From Brevibacillus laterosporus (GTDB lineage Bacteria > Bacillota > Bacilli > Brevibacillales > Brevibacillaceae), in assembly GCA_007833815.1 (NCBI GenBank), contig CP033464.1, forward strand, positions 3,714,001 through 3,778,000: DNA of 64,000 nucleotides, read 5' to 3'. The notes beneath the pieces are model-generated. The model saw only the letters and a program-made list of their open reading frames with translations. It was not told the DNA's origin and ran no database searches. Position numbers and translations under genes: made by a program. Shown in pieces: positions 35,925 to 44,564 of this stretch. The stretch's first letter is position 1, and every line of letters starts with the position of its first letter.

Positions 35925-36979
35925 TATAAGCCCCTCCCTTCGCGTCGAGCCAGATACAGAAAGAACGGTGCTCCCAGAATGGCAGTGACAGCCCCCACCG
36001 GTGTTTCAAAGGGTGCATTTACTAAACGAGCACCAATATCTGATAATAGTAGCAACAGTGCACCTAGCAAAGCGGAGCACGGAATAATCCATCGATAATC
36101 TACGCCTACCAAAGCACGAGTTACGTGTGGAATCACCAGCCCAATAAATCCAATGAAACCAGCCACCGCTACGGATGCACCCGTAAGAAGTAATACAACT
36201 AAAATACAAATCACTTTAATGAAAAAATTCCGCTGACCTAAGCCTTTAGAAACGTCTTCTCCCAGACTTAGGATTGTTATTGAACGAGCTACTAGTAAGG
36301 CGATCGGGAAGCCTATCGCACCCACGATACATAACAATCCGACACTAGTCCAAGGTGTGTTAGCTACTCCACCTGCAAACCAAAAACTAATATCCTTTGC
36401 TACATGATAATGGATGGCAATGGCCGTAGATAATGATGTTAGTAACGCACCAACCGCAGCACCAGCAAGCGCTAATTTTACGGGAGTTAGCCCACCTTTA
36501 GACATCGATCCAACTGCGAAAACGAGACTCGCTCCTAATCCTGCTCCTAAAAAGGAAAATACCATCATGTTGATGTTAGACAGACCTGGAAAGAATGCAA
36601 AAGCAATTGCTATGGCAAAACCTGCTCCATTTGTTACCCCCATAATAGACGGATCTCCTAGAGGATTTCGAGTCATACCTTGCATGATTGCCCCTGATAC
36701 TGCTAGAAAAGCCCCTACTAAACCTGCTGCTATCGATCTAGGCAAACGCAGTTCTTGAATAATTTGATGCGAGGGTAAGTCTGGATCAAACGAGAATATA
36801 CTTGTCCAAACGGTCAAGAAATCAATATCTGCTGCACCTAAAGAAATGGAAGCGACCATTCCGAAAGCAAGTGCGATTAACAAACCAATAATCATGGTAA
36901 TAGCAACTGCAGGCCTAGATTTTTGTTTTATTTGCTTTGTTGATTCATCCTGCTCGTTGTGAGACTCATGGGATACCAT
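35924..36979 (-). CDS. FecCD-type iron-siderophore ABC permease (first subunit)
   Basis: This 351-residue permease has a hydrophilic 27-residue N-terminus followed by about ten hydrophobic helices. It shows QELRLPRSIAAGLVGAFLAVSGAIMQG, GDPSIMGVTNGA and GASVAVAGFIGFIGLVIPHV, all typical of the FecCD family. Together with the downstream subunit it forms the membrane part of an iron-chelate importer. AAAGGAATGATAGAGAA lies before the ATG. A good Fur-box match lies about 65-90 bases upstream, so both genes should be repressed when iron is plentiful. With NRPS loci on both sides one might think of uptake of a local siderophore, but neither NRPS carries the catechol or hydroxamate genes expected for that. 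Confidence 0.9.
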   Translation of the reverse strand: MVSHESHNEQDESTKQIKQKSRPAVAITMIIGLLIALAFGMVASISLGAADIDFLTVWTSIFSFDPDLPSHQIIQELRLPRSIAAGLVGAFLAVSGAIMQGMTRNPLGDPSIMGVTNGAGFAIAIAFAFFPGLSNINMMVFSFLGAGLGASLVFAVGSMSKGGLTPVKLALAGAAVGALLTSLSTAIAIHYHVAKDISFWFAGGVANTPWTSVGLLCIVGAIGFPIALLVARSITILSLGEDVSKGLGQRNFFIKVICILVVLLLTGASVAVAGFIGFIGLVIPHVTRALVGVDYRWIIPCSALLGALLLLLSDIGARLVNAPFETPVGAVTAILGAPFFLYLARREGRGL

Positions 36980-37042
36980 TTCTCTATCATTCCTTTATCA
37001 AATTCATTGCACGTCAAGTAACCTATCCATGTAAAATGCTAT

Positions 37043-37070
37043 TGATTATCATTCTCAAATGATAGTATCA
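37043..37070 (-). promoter_or_regulatory. Fur box upstream of the FecCD permeases
   Basis: TGATTATCATTCTCA matches the 7-1-7 Fur consensus TGATAATNATTATCA at 12 of 14 informative positions. A second palindrome, TGATAGTATCA, follows three bases later. The location, ahead of a predicted iron-siderophore permease pair, fits iron-dependent repression by Fur. Confidence 0.75.
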
Positions 37071-37278
37071 TATCTTCTATTACTTTTACATAGGGATTTT
37101 TTATCGATGGGTATTGGTGATGTTACCCGCTACAACACTTTGTTTTTTTGTTTTGCATATTTACCCTTTCCTCAAGTATAGTTAAGCTATATGATTACTA
37201 AACATATTTGTAATCAGTAGATTTGTTTATTTCAGAAAATTCATTCTATACATACACTTTTATAAAGCAGGTGAGTAG

Positions 37279-37746
37279 ATGAAAAAAGTAGCAAACAGTC
37301 AAAAAGAAGTGATTTTTCGTATTCAACAGGAAGAGTATGGCATCTCGATCACTGAGATCTTATCTATTGAAAAATCCTGCTCAATTACTCCTATTGCCAA
37401 CCAAAATCCTTTTTTTATCGGCGTTACTGATTTAAGAGGTACAATTATTCCTATTATTGATATGTGTAAGGTTTTTAACTACGCTACTACATCATCCTCC
37501 GAATCCAGATGCTATATAATGGTGATGGTGAAAAATCAGATATTCGGGCTGATGGTTGATGCCGCAACCGATATTGTAGAAGTGCCAAGCGACGTCATTC
37601 AAAAGATGCCTAGCTTCTTTTCTGAGTTCATCTATGGCATGGCTCAACTAGGTACTCGCATGATCGTATTATTAGACTTGCCTACCTTGCTTTCTACAAT
37701 TAGTACAGATCGGACCCTTCCTACTCTATCTGATACCCTGCGTTAA
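37279..37746 (+). CDS. CheW-like chemotaxis coupling protein
   Basis: This is a 155-residue protein covering one CheW domain. CheW proteins are cytosolic adaptors joining chemoreceptors to the kinase CheA. The order of strands is recognisable: VIFRIQQEEYGISITEILSIE, then PFFIGVTDLRGTIIPIIDM, which is the hallmark CheW segment, and FGLMVDAATDIVEVP near the middle. The N-terminus is short and there is no response-regulator domain, so it is CheW and not CheV. GCAGGTGAG precedes the ATG. It is a single-gene unit between the Fur-controlled permeases and an ABC exporter, ending at the terminator at 37808. No other chemotaxis genes are near, so it may be an accessory CheW. Confidence 0.9.
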   Translation: MKKVANSQKEVIFRIQQEEYGISITEILSIEKSCSITPIANQNPFFIGVTDLRGTIIPIIDMCKVFNYATTSSSESRCYIMVMVKNQIFGLMVDAATDIVEVPSDVIQKMPSFFSEFIYGMAQLGTRMIVLLDLPTLLSTISTDRTLPTLSDTLR

Positions 37747-37807
37747 CAAGTCCCACCAGACCACATTTTGATAGATTCGTAATGAGGTCTTTTCGCATTC
37801 TTCATCA

Positions 37808-37860
37808 AAAAAGCATCCCACTTCATCCATTTGATTGGAATAACGTGGGATGCTTTTTAT
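37808..37860. terminator. Strong bidirectional terminator
   Basis: A perfect 14-bp stem (AAAAAGCATCCCAC with GTGGGATGCTTTTT) has a 23-base loop and flanking A and T runs. It separates the converging cheW-like gene and the ABC exporter gene and should stop both transcripts. Confidence 0.88.
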
Positions 37861-37883
37861 TTATTGATCAATGAAACCACTGC

Positions 37884-39608
37884 TTATTTCACTAGTGTTG
37901 AAAATTGCGCCTCATGCAGTCTGCTATAGACTCCTTTTGCAGCGATAAGCTCCTGATGATTTCCTTGCTCCGTAATCCCGTCTTTTGTTACAACCACTAT
38001 GCGATCAGCATTTTTAATCGTAGCTAAACGGTGAGCGATTACAAGTGTAGTTCTTCCCTCAGATAGCTTTTCAAGCGATTGCTGGATAGCCAATTCCGTC
38101 TCTGTATCCAACGCAGACGTTGCCTCGTCCAAAATGAGGATGGTCGGGTTCTTTAAGAACATACGAGCAATTGCAAGACGCTGTTTTTGCCCACCTGACA
38201 GCTTAACACCTCTCTCACCAACAATTGTTTCCAATCCATCCTTTTGAGAGTGAATAAATTCTTCCAGTTTAGCGTGTCGGGCTGCATCCCATACTTCTTG
38301 ATCGCTGGCATTCAATTTTCCGTACATGATATTCTCACGAAGTGTGCCTGCGAACAAGAAAACATCCTGCTGGACAATCCCAATTTGTTTACGTAAGGAT
38401 TCTAATTTCATATCCCGAATATCCATTCCATCAATTGTAATACTACCCGCATTCACATCATAAAAACGTGGCAATAGGCTACACAATGTTGTTTTCCCAG
38501 CACCAGATGGACCGACAAATGCTACTGTTTCACCTGCACAAATCGTTAAATTAATTTTGTTTAGTATGTTATCCTTGTTTTGATAGCCAAAAGTAACATC
38601 ATGGTATTCAATGTTTCCTTTTAGATGATCAACAGCAATTGCATTTGGTGAATCAGCCACGTCTGGTTCCGTATCTAAAAGTTCTACATAGCGTCTGAAT
38701 CCGGCAATCCCCTTTGGATAAAGTTCAATAACTGCATTGATTTTTTCAATAGGCTTAAACAAGATGTTCGTTAGCAATACAAAACCGACAAACTCACCCG
38801 CTGTCAGTTGGCCTTTAATCACGAACCAAGTTCCACAGATCAATACAAACAATGTCACAAGACGCATGAGTAGGTAACTGATGGACATGTTCATAGCCAT
38901 AATTTTGTAGGAAAGTAATTTGGTCAAACGAAAACGTCCGTTATTTACTGCAAATTGTGATTTCTCATACTCTTCATTACCAAATGCTTGTACCACACGA
39001 ATACCACCAATGTTATTCTCCACTCTAGCGTTAAAGTCAGCGATATCGGTAAACATTGTTCGAAAGGCAACCGTCATTTTTTTGTTAAAGAAAACGGTTA
39101 GCCAAATAAGAAAAGGAATAACTAAAAACGTAAGCAATGCTAACTGCCAATTAATATATAGCATTACACCTAATGCGCCGCATAGTGTCATTACGGCAAT
39201 AAACAAATCCTCTGGCCCATGGTGAGCAATCTCGCCAATTTCCATTAGATCATTGGACATGCGCGACATTAAATGTCCTGTCTTATTATTGTCAAAGAAG
39301 CGGAACGACAGCTTCTGGATATGATCAAATAGTTTTTTACGCATATCCGTTTCAATATTAATACCAAGCATGTGCCCCCAATAGGTAACAACATAATTTA
39401 GAGCTGTGTTCAGAACATAAATGCTCAACAAAGCAATACAAGCCCCAACAATTAACGACCAATCCTGTCCCGGCAGCAGTTTATCGACAAACTGATTTAC
39501 TGCTAACGGAAAAACTAGTTCTAACAGGCCCGCAATAATAGCGCATGTAAAATCTAAAATGAATAAACCTTTATAAGGGCGGTAATAGGAAAAAAACCGA
39601 CGTAACAC
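37884..39608 (-). CDS. ABC exporter, fused membrane and ATPase domains (MsbA/YfiB type)
   Basis: This half-transporter of 574 residues has six helices in the first ~310 residues and a C-terminal nucleotide-binding domain. Walker A is GPSGAGKTTL, the signature LSGGQKQRLAIAR, Walker B ILILDEATSALD, and the switch histidine is in IAHRLAT. It would work as a dimer in the membrane, exporting lipids, drugs or peptides. The frame is open to a GTG at 39683, but homologues begin with the LRRFFSYYRPYKG segment. I therefore chose the GTG at 39608, which has a weak purine-rich stretch (GAGAAAAGAG) upstream. The intervening residues are a low-complexity KREKREK run. It is a single-gene transcript by appearance, and the substrate is unknown. 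Confidence 0.88.
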   Translation of the reverse strand: MLRRFFSYYRPYKGLFILDFTCAIIAGLLELVFPLAVNQFVDKLLPGQDWSLIVGACIALLSIYVLNTALNYVVTYWGHMLGINIETDMRKKLFDHIQKLSFRFFDNNKTGHLMSRMSNDLMEIGEIAHHGPEDLFIAVMTLCGALGVMLYINWQLALLTFLVIPFLIWLTVFFNKKMTVAFRTMFTDIADFNARVENNIGGIRVVQAFGNEEYEKSQFAVNNGRFRLTKLLSYKIMAMNMSISYLLMRLVTLFVLICGTWFVIKGQLTAGEFVGFVLLTNILFKPIEKINAVIELYPKGIAGFRRYVELLDTEPDVADSPNAIAVDHLKGNIEYHDVTFGYQNKDNILNKINLTICAGETVAFVGPSGAGKTTLCSLLPRFYDVNAGSITIDGMDIRDMKLESLRKQIGIVQQDVFLFAGTLRENIMYGKLNASDQEVWDAARHAKLEEFIHSQKDGLETIVGERGVKLSGGQKQRLAIARMFLKNPTILILDEATSALDTETELAIQQSLEKLSEGRTTLVIAHRLATIKNADRIVVVTKDGITEQGNHQELIAAKGVYSRLHEAQFSTLVK

Positions 39609-39818
39609 GAATGTATCACTCTTTTCTCTCTTTTCTCTCTTCTCTACTAGCAAAAACATTACTGCTAAGTATAAACGATCCACAACTGAAAGTGAATATC
39701 TTTCTCATTTATAAGTGTGCTAGTTCATCCACCCTACAAGAACCAGCAGCTGTACTTATTCGTCCTGATGGTTTTATTGCTTGGAATACTTATGATAAAC
39801 TTTTAACCAGATAGTAAT

Positions 39819-39865
39819 GGCAGCATTCCAGTGATCAGGATTCGTTCCCATCTAGAAATGCTGCC
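39819..39865. other. Inverted repeat between ABC exporter and thioesterase remnant
   Basis: GGCAGCATT pairs with AATGCTGCC across a 29-base loop. No T tract follows on either strand, so it is a weak terminator at best. It is the only structured element in the ~290 bases between the exporter start and the thioesterase remnant. Confidence 0.35.
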
Positions 39866-39973
39866 TTAGCTTCATTCGTTTATGATTCCTTCAAAACTCT
39901 TATATTTTATCCCATTTACTCTGAGCTCTTTTAGCTTTCCTTGTTTCCACACCAATTGGCTTTCCTTTTCTTT

Positions 39974-40225
39974 TCAACGTTTTTTTCGATCCTCATAACG
40001 CTTTTGCGCTTGTTCATACTGTCGTTGCTCTTCTTCTGTTTCAGGAATGATCGGTGGAACCAGAGTAGGTTTTCTTTTTTCATCCAGAGCTATGCAAGCA
40101 ATCTTATCCACATACGCCATCACTTTTCCACCAAAAATCGTGTTGTGATGGTTTGTATCGGGAGGAAACACAAGATCAGTCATGTATGTTTTGGAATCTC
40201 GTACTCTTTTCGCTAGTAGTTCCAC
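39974..40225 (-). pseudogene. Acyl-CoA thioesterase (YkhA-like) with in-frame internal deletion
   Basis: The 83 residues join both ends of a hotdog acyl-CoA thioesterase. The start (TDLVFPPDTNHHNTIFGGK, AYVDKIA) is the catalytic N-terminal part of the YkhA family. It then jumps directly into ALDEKRKPTLVPPIIPETEEE, which normally follows about 75 residues later. The whole middle of the hotdog fold is missing, including the strands between the active-site helix and the FVALDE strand. The reading frame and the GGAGG ribosome site before the GTG start are intact, so a short protein may still be made. It could not form a normal hotdog dimer. It lies 44 bases beyond the metE stop and may be read through from it. 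Confidence 0.78.
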
Positions 40226-40269
40226 TTCTTTCCTCCTGAACTAATTTATTCATCGATCCTTTTATCCAC

Positions 40270-42564
40270 TTAAGGAGTAGCCGTTACATTATTTCGGACC
40301 ATTCGAGTTGCTGTTACCATATTTTCCAAGGAAGCAATCGTTTCTTTATGACCTCTCGTCTTTAAACCGCAATCGGGATTAATCCAAAACTGTCTAGATT
40401 CAAGCACTAGTAGAGCATTCTCAATCATTTTCACCATCTCTTGCACAGCTGGTACACGGGGACTATGAATATCATACACACCAAGACCAATTCCTTTATT
40501 ATAGGAGTGATGATGGAATGAATGAATTAGTTCACCATGGCTTCGCGATGTTTCTATCGAGATAACATCAGCATCTAAATCACTGATGGAGTCAATAAAA
40601 TCGTGAAACTCGCAGTAGCACATATGCGTATGGATTTGGGTAGTGTCTTTAACAGAAGCAGTGGTTAAGCGGAATGCTTTTACGGCCCATCCCAGATACG
40701 CTTCCCATTCTGTTTTCTTTAACGGCAAGCCTTCTCTCAATGCTGGTTCGTCTACCTGAATCATAGTGATGCCATTGGCTTCTAACGCTTCCACTTCTTT
40801 TTGCAAGGCAAGTGCAATTTGATATGTGACTTGTTGTCTGGTAATGTCATCACGCACAAACGACCAATTTAAAATAGTGACTGGTCCTGTGATCATCCCT
40901 TTGACTGGCCTAGTGGTAAGCGACTGTGCATAAACGCTCTCCTTGACCGTCATCGCTTCAATAAACTCTACATCTCCATAGATAACTGGCGGTTTTACGC
41001 AACGAGAACCGTATGATTGCACCCATCCATTCTTAGTAAAAGCAAATCCACCTAGTTTTTCACCAAAAAATTCGACCATATCTGTTCGCTCAAACTCCCC
41101 ATGAACCAATACATCAAGCCCAACTTTTTCTTGTATCTCAATCCATTCACGGATTTCTGCTTGTATAAATTGGTCATATTGTTCATTAGACCATTCGCCT
41201 TTGCGCCATCTGTTTCTGGCCTGACGAACCTCCGTTGTTTGTGGAAAACTACCAATCGTTGTGGTCGGTAAGATAGGCAGATGCCAGACGTTTTGCTGTT
41301 TTTGGCGGCGTTGTTCATAATTTGATATACGTCCTATCTGATCTGATTTCAAGCTCGCCACAGCTTCATGTACATGAGGACGATTTCTAGCTCCAGAGGT
41401 AGCTACTCGCTCTATGATCGTTTGATTTTCAGCAAGTACTTCTTTGATGCTTTCCGCTCCATTTTGCAACCAATCTGTAACATGCTTGATTTCTATTAGT
41501 TTTTCATCCGCAAACGCCAAGGAATCCTTTACCAGCGTGTCAAGCTGTGTCTCTTGTTTTACACTTATTGGAACATGAAGCAAACTACTAGATGGCTGAA
41601 TCCAGACATGGGATGCATCGACATGGCCTGTAATTTTTGAGAGAAGATTTGTCTTATGAGCTAGATCTGCTCGCCAAATATTTCTACCGTCAATGAGACC
41701 AGCCCCAAGTACTTTGTCTTGTGGGAAGCCGATCGTAGAGATGTGTTCAAGATTACGTCCTGCATCATGAACAAAATCTAATCCAATCCCTCCAACAGGT
41801 AGCTTGATCACTTCTTTGTATAACGTAACAGAACCAAAATAGGTTTGTAGCATAATTTGTAGTTGTGGAACAGCCTCATGGAGTTGTTCGTAGATGTAAG
41901 AAACTGTTTTCATATCGTCTTCGGACAGAGATGTTACGAGAATAGGCTCATCCATCTGAACCCATTCCACACCTTCTTGTGCTAATTCAGTCAGCACCTG
42001 TACATAAAGCGGGATGAGCTGCAAGATAATAGCTGGTATTTGCAAAGGATCAAAGCCTTTTGAGAGCTTAATAAAAGTGTAGGGTCCCACCATAACAGGC
42101 TTGCCCTTAATTCCTAGCTTCTCCTTCGCTTCACGATACGCAAGAAGCGGCTTATTTTCAGTAAGAATTGGTTTGATATCCTGAAATTCCGGAACAATGT
42201 AGTGATAATTGGTATTAAACCATTTAGTCATTTCGCAAGCAACAGCATTTTGATTGCCACGGGCCATTGCAAAATAGGTGGACAAGGGTACAACCCCACC
42301 AGCATAATCATAGCGTTTAGGAACATAGCCGAACATCACAGCCATATCCAACATGTGATCATACATGGTAAAATCATTAACTGGTATCAGGTCAATACCC
42401 ATCTCTCTTTGTTTTTGTAAATGATGAAGCCTACCTTTTTTCATTTGAGCAAGAAACTCTTCCTCTTCAATTATACCAGCCCAAAAAGCCTCTAGTCCCT
42501 TTTTCCATTCACGATTCTCACCAATGCGTGGATATCCTAAATTGCTACTTCTTCCTTTGCTCAT
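40270..42564 (-). CDS. metE: Cobalamin-independent methionine synthase
   Basis: This 764-residue enzyme transfers a methyl group from 5-methyltetrahydropteroyltri-glutamate to homocysteine in the cytosol, the last step of methionine synthesis. The N-terminal barrel begins with SSNLGYPRIGENREWK. The C-terminal barrel holds the zinc ligands: His and Cys in HTHMCYCEF, and Cys in NPDCGLKTRG. LPTTTIGSFPQT marks the start of the second barrel. I chose the ATG at 42564 since AGGAGGGCGAGAAAGC lies directly before it. An in-frame start 18 codons upstream would bury that site. Expression is controlled by the upstream cobalamin riboswitch and terminator, so the gene is made when B12, and therefore MetH activity, is lacking. 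Confidence 0.97.
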   Translation of the reverse strand: MSKGRSSNLGYPRIGENREWKKGLEAFWAGIIEEEEFLAQMKKGRLHHLQKQREMGIDLIPVNDFTMYDHMLDMAVMFGYVPKRYDYAGGVVPLSTYFAMARGNQNAVACEMTKWFNTNYHYIVPEFQDIKPILTENKPLLAYREAKEKLGIKGKPVMVGPYTFIKLSKGFDPLQIPAIILQLIPLYVQVLTELAQEGVEWVQMDEPILVTSLSEDDMKTVSYIYEQLHEAVPQLQIMLQTYFGSVTLYKEVIKLPVGGIGLDFVHDAGRNLEHISTIGFPQDKVLGAGLIDGRNIWRADLAHKTNLLSKITGHVDASHVWIQPSSSLLHVPISVKQETQLDTLVKDSLAFADEKLIEIKHVTDWLQNGAESIKEVLAENQTIIERVATSGARNRPHVHEAVASLKSDQIGRISNYEQRRQKQQNVWHLPILPTTTIGSFPQTTEVRQARNRWRKGEWSNEQYDQFIQAEIREWIEIQEKVGLDVLVHGEFERTDMVEFFGEKLGGFAFTKNGWVQSYGSRCVKPPVIYGDVEFIEAMTVKESVYAQSLTTRPVKGMITGPVTILNWSFVRDDITRQQVTYQIALALQKEVEALEANGITMIQVDEPALREGLPLKKTEWEAYLGWAVKAFRLTTASVKDTTQIHTHMCYCEFHDFIDSISDLDADVISIETSRSHGELIHSFHHHSYNKGIGLGVYDIHSPRVPAVQEMVKMIENALLVLESRQFWINPDCGLKTRGHKETIASLENMVTATRMVRNNVTATP

Positions 42565-42615
42565 GCTTTCTCGCCCTCCTAGACAGGTTATTTTTCGTTT
42601 TGGAACCAACTCAAA

Positions 42616-42659
42616 CAAAAAAAAGCATCTCTTCCGATCAACAGATGGTTAGAGATACT
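42616..42659 (-). terminator. Riboswitch-linked intrinsic terminator of metE
   Basis: On the minus strand AGTATCTCT pairs with AGAGATGCT (9 bp, one G-U) and is followed by a run of nine T residues. It lies between the B12 aptamer and the metE ribosome site, the position of an expression platform that ends transcription when cobalamin is bound. Confidence 0.85.
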
Positions 42660-42734
42660 TGAACAAGCAGTGAATATGCGTATACAACTGCCGCAGCTTA
42701 TCCTAACACCTCCCTATCTCCCGTAGGTCACACA

Positions 42735-42915
42735 GTGTTGTCGAAACAGGCAGGTCTCCTGACTCAAGAATCATCATTAGCACATACCTTCCCAATCTTA
42801 TTTGATCAGTGGTACTTTGTAGCACTAACTCCTCTTTTACAGTGGCGGGACCGTGACGGATTTGCACCGTGCTTCCCTTTTCATCCCTGGCACTCAACAT
42901 CCAAGGAACCTATTT
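42735..42915 (-). promoter_or_regulatory. Cobalamin (B12) riboswitch
   Basis: Reading the minus strand, the conserved core is clear: GGTTCC, then CCAGGGATGAAAAGGGAAGC, GGTGCAAATCCG, and CACGGTCCCGCCACTGT with the B12 box GCCACTG. Next come GGGAAGG and the closing GAGTCAGGAGACCTGCC. This is a complete AdoCbl-type aptamer. It lies about 170 bases upstream of the metE start and in front of a terminator hairpin, giving the known logic in which B12 shuts off the B12-independent synthase. Confidence 0.95.
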
Positions 42916-43232
42916 CCACATATTCAGTTACATCCATATTTACGCCAAACATCGACAAGCATACCCTTTAGCTAGGTATGCTTGCTATCATAATATAACT
43001 TCACATAAAATTCCATATGTTTATGCAATTCCGTTATTTCATTCCATGCGACTAGTATTTATACTGCTACCACAATCATATGTGAATAATTTTTACATCC
43101 CCTCACTTCAGCTTGCCAAATTTTTGGAGCAATTCCCGAGCAAATTCCCCCTTTTTTTCCTATGTTTTCTGTTCTACTTAACTTGTCCAGTTGATAAGCA
43201 TATAAGGACATTCACAGGAAGGAGGCAATCAT

Positions 43233-43448
43233 ATGAGTACAAATCGTAAGGCCTTTTTTCCTTTCATCGGTCCATGTGATCCTTGTCCACCACTAAGAAT
43301 CGTAACCTTTGAAACACCGCCGCAACTCTATTTGGGATTCCAACCTCCGAATTTGCCCCAGTTTGAGCCTCACAAAGCGCTTTGTCTGGGAACTCTTTGG
43401 CCTGCTCTGTATGCGCCGTATGAAAATCCATACAAAGGAGGCAAATGA
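43233..43448 (+). CDS. cotJA: Spore coat associated protein CotJA
   Basis: This is a small proline- and cysteine-containing protein of 71 residues, matching CotJA from the inner spore coat of Bacillus relatives. The segments FIGPCDPCPP, FETPPQLYLGFQPP and LGTLWPALYAPYENPYKG are typical. It is made in the mother cell and needed for assembly of CotJC. GGAGGCAATCAT precedes the ATG. It overlaps cotJB by ATGA. A CATATAA element about 30 bases upstream of the start resembles a sigma-E -10 box, but I cannot find a good matching -35. Confidence 0.93.
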   Translation: MSTNRKAFFPFIGPCDPCPPLRIVTFETPPQLYLGFQPPNLPQFEPHKALCLGTLWPALYAPYENPYKGGK

Positions 43449-43732
43449 AAGTGAGCGATCATTGTACCTTTACCGAGGAAGGACAGCAACAATATTATGA
43501 CATGCTGCATCATATTCAGGTGCTTGACTTTGTATTAGTCGAATTAAACTTATATCTGAACACCCATCCTGATGACATGGCAGCCATTAAGCAATTCAAT
43601 GATACTGCCCAGCAAAGTATGACTATGAAACGCCAATTCGAATCTTTATTCGGACCTCTGATGAATTTCGGCAATAGCTATTCGCAATATCCTTGGTCAT
43701 GGAAAGACGTTCCCTGGCCTTGGCAGGTGTAA
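43445..43732 (+). CDS. cotJB: Spore coat peptide assembly protein CotJB
   Basis: This 95-residue helical protein is the second member of the cotJABC operon. The central YDMLHHIQVLDFVLVELNLY and the THPDDMAAI motif are family-typical. The C-terminus is rich in Trp and Pro (YPWSWKDVPWPWQ). It is thought to help deposit CotJC in the inner coat. It starts in a four-base overlap with cotJA, and GGAGG lies just ahead within the end of cotJA. cotJC follows 18 bases later. Confidence 0.93.
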   Translation: MKVSDHCTFTEEGQQQYYDMLHHIQVLDFVLVELNLYLNTHPDDMAAIKQFNDTAQQSMTMKRQFESLFGPLMNFGNSYSQYPWSWKDVPWPWQV

Positions 43733-43750
43733 GAAAAGGGGGGATTTTGA

Positions 43751-44320
43751 GTGTGGATTTATGAGAAAAAGCTACAGTATCCTGTTCGTGTGAGCAAATG
43801 CGATCCTAAAATGGCAAAGTATTTGATGGAACAGTATGGTGGGGCTGATGGGGAATTAGCAGCGGCCTTACGTTATATGAATCAACGCTATACCGTTCCT
43901 GACAAGGTTATTGGGCTATTAAACGATATTTCCACGGAAGAATTTGCCCACCTCGAAATGATTGCAACAATGGTATATAAACTAACCAAGGATGCTACTC
44001 CCGATCAGTTGGAAGAAGCAGGTCTTGGTGCTCATTACGTAGGTCACGATAAAGCTTTGTTTTTTCATGATGCTGCTGGTGTTCCTTTTACGGCAACTTA
44101 TTTTCAAGCGAAAGGCGATCCGATTGCTGACTTGTATGAGGATATTGCTGCAGAAGAAAAAGCAAGAGCCACTTATCAATGGTTGATTAATATGACCGAT
44201 GATGTCGATTTAATCGATAGCCTTTCTTTCCTGCGCGAACGTGAAATCGTACATTCCCAACGGTTCCGTGAAGCAGTGGAAATTCTAAAAGCAGATCGTG
44301 AACAACAAAAGATTTTTTAA
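43751..44320 (+). CDS. cotJC: Spore coat protein CotJC, manganese catalase family
   Basis: This 189-residue four-helix-bundle protein is of the manganese catalase family and is the main cargo of the CotJ coat complex. Likely metal ligands sit in ELAAALRY, STEEFAHLEM, EEKARATY and REREIVHSQRF, so both carboxylates and histidines of the dinuclear site are kept. The start is a GTG preceded by AAGGGGGG, followed by WIYEKKLQYP, the usual N-terminus. It probably protects the spore against peroxide or acts structurally. A hairpin at 44372 ends the operon. Confidence 0.93.
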   Translation: MWIYEKKLQYPVRVSKCDPKMAKYLMEQYGGADGELAAALRYMNQRYTVPDKVIGLLNDISTEEFAHLEMIATMVYKLTKDATPDQLEEAGLGAHYVGHDKALFFHDAAGVPFTATYFQAKGDPIADLYEDIAAEEKARATYQWLINMTDDVDLIDSLSFLREREIVHSQRFREAVEILKADREQQKIF

Positions 44321-44371
44321 ATAACTCAGAAGCTATATACTGAATGTCCTACAAATGAATAAGAATGCCAC

Positions 44372-44413
44372 TTGACCAAATTTCTAGTAAGAGATTTGGT
44401 CAAACGTATTTTT
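44372..44413 (+). terminator. Terminator after cotJABC
   Basis: TTGACCAAATTTCT pairs with AGAGATTTGGTCAA (14 positions, one G-U) around a tetraloop-sized gap, followed by a T-rich stretch (ATTTTTCT) a few bases later. It lies 51 bases after the cotJC stop. Confidence 0.7.
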
Positions 44414-44564
44414 CTACGCTATCTCCTCTATTTCATGTGGCCAACAGTATGAAAATAAAAGGTTATACTGCTAAATTGTAGAAATAATCTTAATTCATAC
44501 TTTACAGATCGGAATTACAGGAATATAATGAGGCTACATTTTCCAAAATATAAGGAGGATCATT

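Noticed and set aside
34902-36979. Interpretation of the permease pair as part of a siderophore biosynthesis cluster with the NRPS loci
   Set aside because: No catechol, hydroxamate or citrate-type biosynthetic gene is present, and the permeases have their own Fur-controlled promoter.
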